Assembly (NCBI GenBank): GCA_964036275.1
Contig: OZ038437.1
Coordinates: forward strand, 14,354,090-14,418,089
Origin: Litoditis marina
Taxonomy: Eukaryota; Nematoda; Chromadorea; Rhabditida; Rhabditidae
DNA length: 64,000 nt
Reading direction: 5' to 3'
Shown here: positions 44,345 through 55,346 of the stretch, one piece after another
How the letters are laid out: each line of letters opens with the position of its first letter
How positions within the stretch are numbered: position 1 is the stretch's first letter
Notes under the pieces: generated by a model
Database searches by the model: none
What the model saw: only the letters and a program-made list of their open reading frames with translations
What the model was told of the DNA's origin: nothing
Translations under genes and position numbers: made by a program

Positions 44345-44960
44345 TTCACAACCGACTTCCAGCTTTTTCACACCTAATTCGTGACAGCTCACCTTAGTTC
44401 TTCGTTTGTTACCGTTTTACCCGATTACACATGTTGCCCGCTGTTTTCCTCATTTCGTGTGTTTAACGTTTCCAAGTTTATTCTTTCTTAAACGCTAGTT
44501 GTTTAATCACTTTTCATATTTCAACTCGTAAAGAGTTCTCATGTTGTTTTTCGTTTACAATGTGTTGATGTTCTATACTTTACACTTGCAACCTATTTCT
44601 CCAGCTGGTTTTCATCTTCGATCTTCTTCTATTTGATTTACTTATTTGTGGTATAGCTCACTCTACGTATGTTTTGTATTTGTTGTTCTATCCTTACCCT
44701 ATTTCAGTAGTGGAAAACATTGTTAACGTTTGTTCTTCTTTGGATTTTACATTTTGACCGTCAATTCATCTGGAAAACACGCTGTTTCATGCAGCTCGAG
44801 TCTGAATTGTACCCAGTACGCAACAAATAAATATCCATATCATTCCGTTTTTACGGAAGTACTACAATTGGTTGAAAACCATGTTATCTGAGAAAATTCG
44901 TTTCTTAAATTATTTGACAAATTTTGTGGTCTTCGAACCAAGTAATTGCAAACGCATTGC
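44345..44960 (+). other. Conserved 3' trailer of unit D
   Basis: ACCGACTTCCAGC start, TCGTGACAGCTC, then AATAAATATCCATATCATT at about 44825 and GGTTGAAAACCATGTTAT, matching trailers of A, E and I. The splice AG present in A, B, C and I is absent here. Confidence 0.5.
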
Positions 44961-45204
44961 AAACTTTGTGCCCAGTGTTTAGAGAGCGTCAATAGGGAAA
45001 CGGCGTAGCGCCCAATTGTCGATTTCGTAACAGTTTAGATTGTTTTTAACGTTTATAGTATTTTTGCCTGGAATTCTAATAGTTACCTACCTGTCATTAC
45101 TTTGCGTTGTCACTCTTATTCCAAGGTTTGCTTCATCTAGCCTGATGTTGGGTTTTTATAAAGTATGGCGATTTGTGGTTTTTCGTCTTCCCACCTGTCA
45201 ATAT

Positions 45205-45305
45205 TACCGCCTGATTAGGTTTAGTGTGGCTTCGTAATCCCCCGCCACTTTTCGTGTGTAGCTCTGCTCTGATTGGTCGGCAGTTAGCGATAAGCCACGC
45301 CCATT
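45205..45305 (+). promoter_or_regulatory. Block conserved upstream of units D and E, copy 2
   Basis: CCCGCCACTTTTCGTGTG, GCTCTGCTCTGATTGGTC, GATAAGCCACGCCCAT; see 39940. About 700 bp before the first unit E exon. Confidence 0.4.
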
Positions 45306-45327
45306 GTAGTTACCTTAGGCATATGAT

Positions 45328-45450
45328 CCAACCGGCCGCCGGCGAAAATCTGCCGGGCCGCCGACCAAACGCCGACCGGCCGCCGACCCCCTTTGGGAAG
45401 GTTTTGGGACCGTCGGATTTTGCTGTTTTCGTCGGCGGCCCGTCAGATTT
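45328..45450. repeat. GC-rich palindrome
   Basis: CCGGCCGCCGGCGAAAATCT with CCGACCGGCCGCCGAC at the left and GTCGGCGGCCCGTCAGATTT at the right. Strongly GC-rich in AT-rich surroundings; hairpin element. Confidence 0.6.
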
Positions 45451-46400
45451 TTAGACATTCCCATCCATCCAAATCCACTATATATTGATTTTTCAATCAA
45501 TGCTATCAAAAAAGTAGGAAATTAAGAAAACTTTCTTTTCATATAGGTTTATTCAAACTATCACAATATATTGAACATGTATATAGAATATATCTCTTCT
45601 TTTTTCTCGAACTTTCTTCTCCGAATCGAGTCGTTTTTGTTCATGCGAGGTCATCTGAAATAGAGAATGAAATTATTTCGAAAAAAACATAGAAAAGTAG
45701 TTTATAATATGCTGTGTTTTCTTAATATGAATCTAGGCTTTCTCATATCATATAAAACACATAGAAGTTTAACCTGAACACACGCTACCTACTACGTTTC
45801 TATAGCGGTCATTATGTTCACTGACTAATCGTTCTGAAATTCATTCAGTAAACATAATGAATTTAGTCAGTAAATAGATTTTTCCTCTCTCACACTTCAG
45901 CAATTGTTCTGCATATTTAAATTCCCTTTTGCTCTGGCACAGCTAAGATGAATCACTAGAAGTTTATCAATATAATTCGATCGAGTCGAGAAGATACTTA
46001 CCTCTCCAGATATGCGCGAAGTGGATTCATACAAAAAGATGATTGACGAGAAAACGGAGGCAACGAATGCGGTTAGTTGAGTTTCTCTGTGTTCAAATTT
46101 TATTTTCCCGATATATCACCGTCACCGAGGAAAGGGGTACCGGCATATATGAAAATAGCCCAAATGCCTAGGCAACAAGACTCCACACACGTTGATTCTA
46201 AGTTTTCTCCAGTATATGCCATTTCTTACCTTAACACTCTACTATCTTTACACTAAAATACATTCTACTATCTCTTCTGTCTATAACCTTCGACCTTCGT
46301 ACAGTGATGTACGAAACTCAGTGTGGCCCAAATTTGACCCTTTGTGACACTTTTGGAAGGCTTGGTGGGGTTCGGGTGTCTGGAAAATATGGACATAACC

Positions 46401-46570
46401 AAAGGCCAGTAAGGTCTGACTAGGCGACAAAAAGTAGTCCGTTTTAGATGTGAACACGTGAAAAACTATGATTTTTCCATCAAAATTAGACTGATTTTCT
46501 TATTTTCGGTGAAGAAGTAGTCCGTTTTTCGAATTTTTCTGACTACTCGGACAACCTTGCTGGTGTATGG
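46401..46570. repeat. ACACCAG MITE, unit E intron, copy a
   Basis: GGCCAGTAAGGTCTGACTAG at the left, CGGACAACCTTGCTGGTGTATG at the right. Confidence 0.75.
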
Positions 46571-46670
46571 ACATAACAAGAAACGCAAAGCAGATATGGT
46601 TCCGAATGTTCCACTAACACCTCGGTTCGCATCCCAATCATACACTAACTTGGTCTAGGTTTGGCGGAGG

Positions 46671-46840
46671 CATACACCACCAAGGTTGTCCGAATAGTCA
46701 GAAAAATTCGGAAAACGTAGCACTTTTCAGCCGAAAATTTGAAAATCGGTCTACTTTTGAAGAAAAATTCTGAATTTTCACATGTTTACATCTGAAAACG
46801 GATTACTTTTCGTCGCTTAGTCGGACCTTACTGGTGTGTG
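46671..46840. repeat. ACACCAG MITE, unit E intron, copy b
   Basis: CATACACCACCAAGGTTGTC at the left, GTCGGACCTTACTGGTGTGTG at the right; opposite orientation to copy a. Confidence 0.75.
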
Positions 46841-47136
46841 GGCGGAGGGGTTTCGGGTAAACATGTTTAAGACTGATGGGTCCCGGGTCCACGCCCACCC
46901 GGTACAAACTCAATATGAAAAATTCCACCATTTTGTTGAAATTGGTTGGAATATCAGGGTTTCTGGTTTAGAGAAGGAGGTCGCGGGTCCTGTTTTTAGT
47001 GGGGTACCGATATCATATGGTTTAGTCCTGTGTCACGTGAGTGTATGATTCCAGTTGGGGCCTTTTTCGCAAGTATCGGAGCATTTTTGATAGAAAAAGA
47101 CACGGGTTGGTTTGCGTAGCACAGTCACATCTCACT

Positions 47137-47305
47137 CATACCACAGTAACGTTGTCCGGATAGTTAGAAAAATCGATAAACGGTCTAAGTTTTGGACAGA
47201 AACGAGAAAAATTGTCTATTTTTTGTTGCAAATTCATGAATTTTCACGTGTTTCGATCTGAAAACGAACAACTTCTTGTAGAATAGTCGGCCTTACTGGT
47301 GTATG
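47137..47305. repeat. ACACCAG MITE, unit E intron, copy c
   Basis: CATACCACAGTAACGTTGTC at the left, CGGCCTTACTGGTGTATG at the right. More diverged than copies a and b. Confidence 0.7.
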
Positions 47306-47315
47306 ATCTCACTAC

Positions 47316-47451
47316 AGTGTGGCCGTATCCACCAATAATTTTTCCTTTCCTGGGAGCGTTTTTAGGCTCCCGGGAGAGCAAATTTGGTTGAAATTTCGGC
47401 TCCCGGGAGAGGGAAAATTTTTTGGTGGATACGGCCACTGGTGTATGACTT
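47316..47451. repeat. GGCCGTAT-ended MITE, CACCAATAA type
   Basis: GTGTGGCCGTATCCACCAAT at the left and TTGGTGGATACGGCCACTGG at the right, with GGCTCCCGGGAG inside. The ends match those of the 30419-31492 region. Confidence 0.8.
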
Positions 47452-47559
47452 ATAGTTCGTTTCATTCGCACTGAGACTCATTGGCCTCCTGCCAAATTGG
47501 TGGCCAATTACACAAGCAACCGGGTTGCATGTGAAATGCAACCGGGTCGCAGATCTGTA

Positions 47560-47770
47560 GAAAGTTAGGCAAATTCTTGATTTAACCCGGTATATCGTTA
47601 ACCCTATCAGGTATTCTTAACCGGGCTACCTGGTTAACCCTTTTGTTAACCACTTGGTAACCCCCAATTTTCAGAAAAAGACATTGTAAAAAATTACAAA
47701 TGGGTTATCAAAAGGGTTAACCGGGTAACCCGGTTAAGGTTACCTGATAAGGTTAACAAAATCTTGATGT
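47560..47770. repeat. GTTAACC element, copy 4
   Basis: AACCCGGTATATCGTTAACC at the left, AGGTTACCTGATAAGGTTAA at the right. In the unit E intron, immediately before its last exon. Confidence 0.65.
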
Positions 47771-47939
47771 GTGTCGTTCGTTATTTCGAACTGTTCTCCA
47801 GATGATTGTTGGTCTGGAGCAGAAGATGGAGCGTAGAATGGAAGAAAACGTGGGAAAACTGCGTGCGGAATTGGTCGCAGCCTTCGCTTCTTCGTTGGCT
47901 AAAAAGTGAAATTGGTTAGATGTCTCCATCTTTCAAAAA

Positions 47940-48760
47940 TTCTTCCTTTTTCTCCTCTCTTTTTCTCTCTCTCTTCTTTTCCCTTCTTCCTTCTTTCAAA
48001 TCTTTATTCTTCTCCTTTCTCCTCTCTCTTTCTCTCTCTCTTCTTTTCCCCTCTTCCTTCTTTCAATTCTTTTTAAAGTTAGTGGATTTGCATACTGGGA
48101 GACGCCCAATTTGTTCCTGTCTGCAATGTGTAGTTCCAGTTATTTGTTGTTTGTTCCGACTTATGATAATACCTCTGCTAATTTTATTCTAAGGTGTTTT
48201 TTCTGTGTTAAGTTTCCTTATTTACAACTTCATTCTGGTTAGTTGCATTGTTGACATGCGATAGATTTGTTGTTTTTTTTCGTCTCATTTTTCAATTTTG
48301 CTAGACATATTGACAGATATTCGGTAATCTTCTGCTCATCGTTATCGTTTTGATGGTTTTCTTCTTTCTCATGTCTCACCTATTCTTCAACGATTTATGT
48401 AGTGTAACTTGTGATGTAGTCGAATCGTGTTTCTTCTCTTCGAAGGTTTGTCTTTATTTATCTGTTTTGTATCTCCACTTGGTTCCATCTTTTCAAAACC
48501 TCACGTAGATAACTGATCCTCATATTCGCATGTCGGATCTTGTCACTTTTTGTTTATCAATATTCTCATTAGAAAAGGTTATTTCAATTCTTCATCTCAC
48601 TTTTTGTTTAGTATGCAATCCGTAAATCGTGTATTCTTTGTTGGTCTTCTCAATTACAATACAATCCAAAGTTTGACGAATAAATTTATCCATTTCAGTT
48701 TAATTCTACGGAATTCTTTTTTGGTTAACAACCATGCTATTTGAGAGAGACTTTATGTGT
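47940..48760 (+). other. Conserved 3' trailer of unit E
   Basis: A C/T-rich start duplicated in itself (TCTCTCTCTTCTTTTCCC twice), then TTATTTACAACTTCATTCTGG and GAATAAATTTATCCATTT with AACCATGCTATTTGAG, as in the trailers of D, F and I. Confidence 0.5.
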
Positions 48761-48895
48761 TTTTCAATAGTCTTGCCATGTAAAACATTTGTATATGTTC
48801 TATTTTTTGGAAAAATGTATCGTTTTTGGAAAAATGTATCGTACTTTGAATCATTTCTGCAGGCTACAGTAAGCGGGATAGTAGAACAGTAGTGT

Positions 48896-49135
48896 AGTTC
48901 ACACCATTCTTACTGAGACTCCTACAGTAACCTTATAAATTTTCCGAAGGCTGTTGTGAAGCTGAACATGTAGTTCATGGAAAACGCTCTCGTATATTTA
49001 CCCTATCTGAGAAGGAGAATGAGGTACGAAAATCCTCAACTTCTCCGATCAAAAGTAAGTGAGCGAAACGGTTTGGAAGTTTCAAAATCCTACTGTAGGA
49101 GTCTCAGTAGGAATGGGAAAGACTATAATGTTGAT
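48896..49135. repeat. MITE with GAGACTCCTACAGT ends, copy 2
   Basis: CATTCTTACTGAGACTCCTACAG at the left in shortened form CATTCTTACTGAGACTCC, and CTACTGTAGGAGTCTCAG at the right, as at 17280. Confidence 0.65.
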
Positions 49136-49369
49136 TCCCTGGGGAAGCCAGCTGTTGTGTGTTTTATACCCTGAGCAAACTTACGTAATAACATTCTTAT
49201 AGTAAATTTTTAGTTTGCAGCTCTTTCAAAGGTTATAACATTAGGTGCTACGACTAAAGTAGTTGTTCCGTTGCTTTTGCAGTCATTATTGTCTCTTCTT
49301 TCTTATAGAAGTTGTTCTAATTTCAAAATTGAGTTTTTTTCAGTCTTTCCTACCGGTTGAATCGGAATC

Positions 49370-52300
49370 ATGTCCGTAAATATATGTCAATACTGCAACA
49401 AAATGTGTGTGATTGGAAGAGACAGAAACTGTGCCGCTTCGACCAGTGAGTTTTTTATTTACATATTGAATAATATTAATCCTGCTATGAATCGATAAGC
49501 ACAGTTTTCATACCGTCTTCCCACAATCGCGCGGTATTTGTTAAGCTTTTCTGATAATGGATGAAGTTAAGAAACGTGAAATAAAGATGAAGAACGGAAA
49601 AATATACAAAACAGTTCAACACCTGCCATTCTGTTGCAGGTATCTTTGATAATGATAAGGGTGTTTACGTCAGCTACTACTATCACATGCGTTGTCACGC
49701 TGAATTTGGAGATCGAGGCCGTTATCCTCAAAAAGGTTGGTCATTTTCTCATCTTTATTTCTGGAGTTAGAACAAGTTTGAGGGTTTCATGGTGAGTGGG
49801 ACATTTTGAACGGAAAAGTCTGCTTTTCATTTATATCAGCTATTTGGAAAATGTTACTGGAGTAGATAGGTATGTATAATACTGCCACTCTATTCACACA
49901 TCAGTAAGGTGCGACTTATATACAAAATTAACTCTTTTCTCGATAAATTAATGTCATTTCGCATCAAAAGCCTGCAATTTTTTCTTTTAAAATTTAAACC
50001 CTTCAGATGTTCCGCTATCCGAATAACTTTCCATCATCCTATTTTTAAGCAAGCATTTACTGTATCAAGTGAAGTGAATTCCATTTTTAAAATAGGACTG
50101 TTATGTGAACCAATCCCGACGCATCGGCCCTTTAAACTCCAATTGAAAAATTTATTGCAGTTTAAAGGACCGGAGTGTTAGGAATAGACCACATAATCGT
50201 CCTTCGCTAACATTGACTTTATGCTTCGTTTTGCAGTGGGCGATTACGTTCCGTATGAGAACCCCAATGACAAGTTGCGTTGGGAAAGAGAGAAAGAGCA
50301 TCTGACGGAAAAACTTCAGGTATCTTCGTGTTTACGTTCTCTCTTTGGAGATTAGAAAACTTCATGAACAGCGTGTATTGAAAGGTTTCTGTAGAATGTA
50401 GGCGAAATAATCTCTCACTTATTCTTGAAGGAAACTGTCTGTCAATTGAAATACCCGAGAAAATCGATAATGAGTTGTTAGATTGACAGAAAAGAGCCCT
50501 TTTTTGATTATTTCTCCCACTTTCCGGACAACTTTACAGACTTTACGCTTTATATCAGCAGACATAAACGAGGTACACGTAAGATATCAGTAGGGGTTTG
50601 TAGATTTTAGAATCTCAATATCAGTAGGGGTTTGTAGATTTTAGAATCTCAATATCAGTAGGGGTTTGTAGATTTTAGAATTTCATAGCAATACTTTCAG
50701 ATCGAGTTTGACTTTCGCAAAAAGCTGCGAGACGTGGAAAAGGACGATAGAAAGGAGTTTATGGATGTGGTTGGTGGAGTTTTGGTGATTGTAAACAATT
50801 GTAGGCAAAAATACATTTGCGGTTGTATTCGAGTGTGGGCCAATTACACATGCAACCGGGTTGCATGCAACCAAAATGCAACCAGGTTGCATGTGTACAA
50901 AACTATTGGTTGCTTTCAAATGCAACCAAAAGCAACCAAATTGCATTAAAAACCGGAAAATGTCAAAAAATTGAGTGTTTGGTTGCATTTGAAAAGCAAC
51001 CAAAAGCAACCCGGTTGCATTTGGAAAGCAACCAATTTTTTTTTACACATGCAACCTGGTGTAAACCGCATGTGTAAACCGCCTCGAGTGTGTCACATTT
51101 TCTCAACCGGCGTTCAAATGGTATGAGGACATTTTTTTCCTACGTTCCCTACACTTTTTCTACATAATAAGTTTACAACCACTTGTTTCAAAAGTTTGTT
51201 TTTCAAAAACGTGTGAACGAGATATGGGTGGTTTTCAAATTACTAGGTGGTACGTGATGAGCGGTAATAAGAGAAAGAGAGAAGTGGCGTTTTTCATCCG
51301 TCCCCTACAAAACGGTCAATTTTATCTTGTTCTTTTTATCAATATAAAGTGGTGATACGCTCATGATTGCATGGTTTTCCGTTTTTGGTTTTGTGTTGTG
51401 TTCTAACTATCTAGATGTTTCACAGTTTTATGACTTTTCTGTATTAAAGAAATAGAGTAATATATTTTTCTCACCTACCCTTTTCAGGTCATGAAAAAGT
51501 TGGAAGATATCGAGGTGAAACTCGTGAATGAAGTGGAAAAATCTCGCCAGGAAATTGCTTCTGAGATGGCTCAGATGATCAAACAATCTGAGGAGAAGGT
51601 ACTTCTTTTCATATTGTAGAGTGGCGTTTCATTTTAATTCGTCCTGGTACCTGAACCTAGGGGAAGAAATGGTGGGCCTTCCCGCTCAATACGTTTCATT
51701 TGTGAGACGGTGACCATATAGTGCAGCTCATACGCTACCAATGTCCTGAAAATGAGGGACGGCTACAATGTTGCGAGCGATATCTTTGAAAAGAATATGG
51801 CTCACTAACGACTAACTGATAAATTTAAAAAAATTTGTATAAATTACACACAAATTAGGTATAGTTTGTAGTTTTAGAGAGGTCAACGTGATACGGGACC
51901 GTTGGTGGTGAATTGTTCAGCTCAAAGTTGACCTTTCGTGACACTTTGCTACAATGTCTGGTGTAGGTTTGCGCGGGTGGGTGTCTGAAATAACTGGCAG
52001 AAATTCCTGGATGGACTCTAAAAGATGTTTTTCGAGGTTTCACTAACTTCGCATTCACGTTGTTGCAGGTTTCAAAGAAATTGGCACCGGTTTTTTTCAA
52101 TTGGCCAGCTAGAAAAGCGAGAGATTATGCAATTCAATGAGTCCGCAGACATCTGCGTCTCTCTGACCTGCACGCTCTCTCGTCAAGGCAGCTACAAAAG
52201 TGGCTAGGAAATGGCTAAGGTCAACTCTACACAAACTGGCTATTAGCACACAACGTCAATTCCTAAATCATACCCAATAAAAGTTTTCAAAAAGCCAGAA

Positions 52301-52832
52301 AAACCAATCCGTGGCCTTTTCCTATAGTATCGGAGCATTTCTGAATCAAAAATTTGAATTATCACGTATTCTAATCGAAAAAATGTGGCGAATTCTTTAT
52401 TTAAGCCGTTATTTCGTTAACCCTAGCAGTTAACCATTAACCGGGTTACCTGGTTAACCCTTTTGTTAACCACTTGTTAACCCTACATTTACCCCAAAAG
52501 GGGTTAACAAGTGGTTAACAAAAGGGTTAACAAGGTAACCCGGTTAAGGTTACCTGGTAGGGTTAATTGTAAAAGAAGGTTAGCAAGTGGTTAACGAAAC
52601 GTTGCATGGTAGGGTTAACGAAATATTGGGTTCCCTGTGGAATTGGCCAAAAAATGTTTTGTAATCCAGTTCCAGTCTGCCTTTGTGTGTGACAGCATTA
52701 TATTTGTATCTTATGTTATTTTGAGCTATTTTCCAGATCATTGCTGGTATGGAGCAAAAGATGGAGAAAAACTTGGGAAAACTGCGCGAACAATTTGTCG
52801 CCGTCTTCGCTTCTCCCTCGGCTGAAAAGTGA
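49370..52832 (+). CDS. Unit F: shortest intact finger/coiled-coil paralogue, 176 aa
   Basis: Exons: 49370-49445, 49640-49735, 50237-50319, 50701-50769, 51488-51598, 52737-52832; 531 nt in frame, stop TGA. Finger: C6, C9, C13 and H41, C44, H45, so the loop is 31 residues, longer than in A and C, with an extra C21. Exon 2 reads YYYHMRCHAEFGDRGRYP, exon 3 DYVPYENPNDKLRWE. Exons 4-6 are phase-0 coiled-coil exons (IEFDFRKKLRDVEKDDR; VMKKLEDIEVKLVNEVEKS; IIAGMEQKMEKNLGKL). The last exon ends the coil and stops in ASPSAEK. The acceptor TTTTTTCAG is 26 nt before the ATG (site ends 49343). It shows the minimal complete architecture: two finger exons, one linker exon and three coil exons. Function unknown. 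Confidence 0.83.
50088..50210. repeat. Palindromic TTAA MITE, copy 7
   Basis: AATAGGACTGTTATGTGAACC at the left in eroded form, TTTAAAGGACC centre, CACATAATCGTCCTTCGC at the right. It sits about 26 bp before the unit F exon 3 acceptor. Confidence 0.7.
50584..50688 (+). repeat. Three-copy 34-bp tandem repeat
   Basis: ATATCAGTAGGGGTTTGTAG begins at 50584, 50618 and 50652. It ends about 12 bp before the unit F exon 4 acceptor. Confidence 0.9.
50835..51095. repeat. GCAACC element, copy 1
   Basis: One end GGGCCAATTACACATGCAACC, the other GGTGTAAACCGCATGTGTAA; the interior is GCAACC/GGTTGC words in both orientations. In unit F intron 4. Related copy at 56286. Confidence 0.75.
52138..52212 (-). 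repeat. Fragment of the GAGAGAGTGTGCAGGTC repeat, inverted
   Basis: ATCTGCGTCTCTCTGACCTG and CACGCTCTCTCGTC, the complement of the block at 24660 and 32110. In unit F intron 5. Confidence 0.65.
52386..52650. repeat. GTTAACC element, copy 5
   Basis: GCGAATTCTTTATTTAAGCC at the left, CCCTGTGGAATTGGCC at the right; the interior holds GGGTTAACAAGTGG and its complement. In unit F intron 5. Confidence 0.65.
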
Positions 52833-52859
52833 AATAAGCTGGCTGTCTAACACATATTC

Positions 52860-53700
52860 ACACGATCCTTTGAATACAATTGAACTTTATTTGTACCTCT
52901 CTTTAGTTCCATGCCTAGATGTGATTCCTCTTCACAGTTATGCGTGTGTAATAAGTAGTGAATGTTGTGTTATATTATTCACAAAAGACGCCTGGTTGGT
53001 TTATTCTTGACATGTGACAACTCAGTTTTTTCATCTTTGCAGTTCGTTGTTGCAACCCATATTGACAGATTTTCGATGTTATTCTTCTTATTGTTGTTAT
53101 TTTGCCCGGTTTCTTTATTCTCACCTATTCTCCAACGCTTTTTGTAGTAGCACTTGTAAAGTTGTCATATATTTTTTACTATTTTCTTATTTTTCGACCT
53201 CCTAACTTTTTCTTTCCAACTTTAGATGTTAGTTGATTGATCCTGATAGTCGCATGGGTCTTACTATTCATATTTCTCTTCGTTTAATCTATTTTTTCCA
53301 CATTGCCAGTTAAAGAAGGACGATTATGTGGACCAGTCCCATGACATCGGTCCTTTAAACTGCAATTGAAAAATATATTGCGGTTTAAAGAACTGAAGCG
53401 TTGCGATTGGACCACATAATCGTCCTTCTTCAAGTGCCCACCTACTGCGCTTTTTCCTAGCTCACATTCGCATGTTGACTGTTTATTGTTTTTTGTTTCC
53501 CTTATTTTGTACTAGAAAACTGTATTATTTTGTTCAGATCACACACTTCGTTTATTAATTGAAATTGTAATCACGTAGTTTGCCCAGTTTTCGTCTCTAT
53601 TCTCAACAATTATCAAATGTATGTTCAAAATAACTTTGATGTTTCTATATTGATGGGTTTAAACCCATGCTATTTACTTTGAAAACGTCTTTTCTTGTTT
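52860..53700 (+). other. Conserved 3' trailer of unit F
   Basis: T-rich with TTCTTGACATGTGACAAC and, near 53580-53690, ACAATTATCAAATGTATGTTC and AACCCATGCTATTTAC as in unit H. A TTAA MITE (53310) interrupts it. Confidence 0.45.
53310..53434. repeat. Palindromic TTAA MITE, copy 8
   Basis: TTAAAGAAGGACGATTATGTGG at the left, complement at the right ending CTTCTTCAA. Inside the unit F trailer. Confidence 0.8.
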
Positions 53701-53775
53701 TAGAAAGGAGGGAGAACCTGAGTTACAATGTTAAAAAGTTGGTCTGTGAGATTAATTCCAACGGCGTGCGGTTGG

Positions 53776-53870
53776 TGCACCCTGTGTTTAGCGGGCGTAC
53801 GTAATTACGTTGATAGCGTGGAGCTAATTGAGTCAACCTGTCTCACGCTGTTATAATGTTTTTTTTTAAA
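53776..53870 (+). promoter_or_regulatory. Upstream block of the G/H/I subgroup, copy 1
   Basis: GTGCACCCTGTGTTTAGCGG, GCGTACGTAATTACG and GAGCTAATTGAGTC, repeated before unit H (55025) and unit I (60010). Followed in each case by a T/A run and TTTGCATCTAT. Probably the retained promoter region of this subgroup; function inferred only from conservation and position. Confidence 0.45.
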
Positions 53871-54117
53871 TTGTTATCATGGTTTCTTACACAATTTTGC
53901 ATCTATCAAAGTCGTTGAACTGTAGGATATTTGTTAGATCTACTATCTAGTTCTTTTCTTATGTGGTAGTTTTGAGAAATATCTTAGTTTGGTGTGAGAA
54001 ACTCAGATGCTTCCACTAATTAACTATGGAACGATCGATATTTTTGTCTTATCGATTTTTGTGAATTTTCATAAACAATTCAAGAATTGTGTATAGTTCT
54101 TCATTGAGGGCATAGCG

Positions 54118-54815
54118 ATGAGCGGCCGACCCTGTATTCACTGTACTGAGCCATGCTTTGGAAAAGAAGGAATACGTTGTGAGTTTTCATACCATTTCTA
54201 ACGTGCATTCAAAGCTAGTAATTGGATTATTGTAATCTGATCTCCTCATAAAGCAGTAGTACTCAGAACAAGGGTCGTTGCAAAACAGTAAATTACTGTT
54301 TATACAGCGTGGCTGTCATATATATTGATTTTTCCCCTCGTCGTCTGAAGTCTCTTCGGGGCACACTATATCTCTAGATTTGTTGCAATACAGTTTCGAC
54401 CAAACGCGAATCTGTAATTAAAGAAGGACGATTATGTGCTCCAATCTCGGCGCGTCAGTCCTTTTAACTGCAATTGAAAATGTATTGCAGTTTAAAGGAC
54501 TAAAGCGTTGAGATTGGAGCACATAATCGTCCTTCTTTAAGAGGGTAATAAGTCACATTGTTTCAGAGCCCTCCCCCCACCCGAAAACTTTGTGGGTACG
54601 GAGCTCAATACAGCTTTAATCGCAAAAATTACTGTAGGCGAGAACGCCGTGCACCCTTAGCTGTTCACGAATACGAATCTGATATTTAAGTTTTCATGTC
54701 TGTCTTGTTTCAGGGGATTGTTATCGCGTGAAAGTAAAGTCAATTTCTCAATGGTTCTACTATCACGAACGCTGTCACGCGGAATATGGAGATAAAGTCA
54801 AATGTACTCCAAAGG
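54118..54815 (+). pseudogene. Unit G: finger exons only, no body
   Basis: Exon 1 (54118-54178, MSGRPCIHCTEPCFGKEGIR) and exon 2 (54714-54815, with WFYYHERCHAEYGDKV) form an intact finger: C6, C9, C13 and H38, C41, H42. Both exons end in phase 1 as in the family. No VPYE or coil exon is found before unit H starts at 55347; instead a new copy of the upstream block follows. Either G is a truncated duplicate, or its two exons serve as an alternative head spliced to the exons of H, since the exon 2 donor (phase 1) fits H exon 3. Typed as a pseudogene for lack of a body; this is not certain. Confidence 0.55.
54418..54540. repeat. Palindromic TTAA MITE, copy 9
   Basis: Complete with TTAA at both ends; arms AAAGAAGGACGATTATGTGC and complement. 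Lies in the unit G intron. Confidence 0.85.
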
Positions 54816-55024
54816 GTTAGTTTTCTTGTTTCCTTGTTGTGTATGCCATGCATATTTGTGTAAGGAGGCTCTCACACTGGAAAATGTTACCTCACAATAA
54901 ACGTTACATTACCAAACCTCACCTTACATCAGTACCTTAACTAGTTTCTATTAACAAATTTAGTCTCCACTGTGAACAATGAGCAATCGAGTATCTGTAA
55001 TAACTGTGATAATTTAATTTTTTT

Positions 55025-55105
55025 ATTCATGGGTGCACCCTTCCTGTGTTTAGCGGGCGTACGTAATTACGGTGATATCGGTAGAGCTAATTGAGTCAAT
55101 GTTTA
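55025..55105 (+). promoter_or_regulatory. Upstream block of the G/H/I subgroup, copy 2
   Basis: CCTGTGTTTAGCGGGCGTAC, GTAATTACGGTGATATCGG, GAGCTAATTGAGTC; about 250 bp before the unit H start. Confidence 0.45.
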
Positions 55106-55136
55106 TTTTTAAATTGTAATTGTGGTCTCTCTGGAA

Positions 55137-55206
55137 TTTGGCGGCGACTCGCCGGCGATATTCGGGTGTCGCCGGCGACACATCGAGGTCGCCGGCGAGT
55201 CGCCAC
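55137..55206. repeat. GC-rich hairpin in the unit H upstream region
   Basis: GGCGGCGACTCGCCGGCGAT, then GTGTCGCCGGCGACAC in the centre, then GTCGCCGGCGAGTCGCC. A short perfect hairpin inserted between the upstream block and the TTTGCATCTAT block; the unit G equivalent lacks it. Confidence 0.75.
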
Positions 55207-55346
55207 TGAATTCCATAGCTTACACAGCTTTGCATCTATCAAAGTCAACGATCGATATTCTTGTCTAATCGATTTCCCTCAATTTGTAGATTTGTACAAG
55301 CAGCTAAAGAGCAATTTTTTCGAAAGTTTTTTTTGAAGGGTCAGAT

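Larger units (their letters stand above)
46012..47909 (+). pseudogene. Unit E: two-exon remnant of the coiled-coil family
   Basis: Only two family exons remain. 46012-46071 (MREVDSYKKMIDEKTEATNA) matches the exon 4 type (IEVDSYRKML in unit A), but the sequence after its acceptor is out of the usual phase and only an ATG at 46012 restores the frame. 47802-47909 (MIVGLEQKMERRMEENVGKL to the stop TGA) matches the last exon of unit F (IIAGMEQKMEKNLGKL). No finger or VPYE exon is found between 44960 and 46010. The intron is filled by at least five MITEs. A trailer follows. If translated it would give 55 aa; more likely a pseudogene. Confidence 0.6.

Noticed and set aside
54714..54815. Suspected frame conflict between exons 1 and 2 of units G and H
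   Set aside because: Recounting the G run after the acceptor shows that phase 1 is kept in both.
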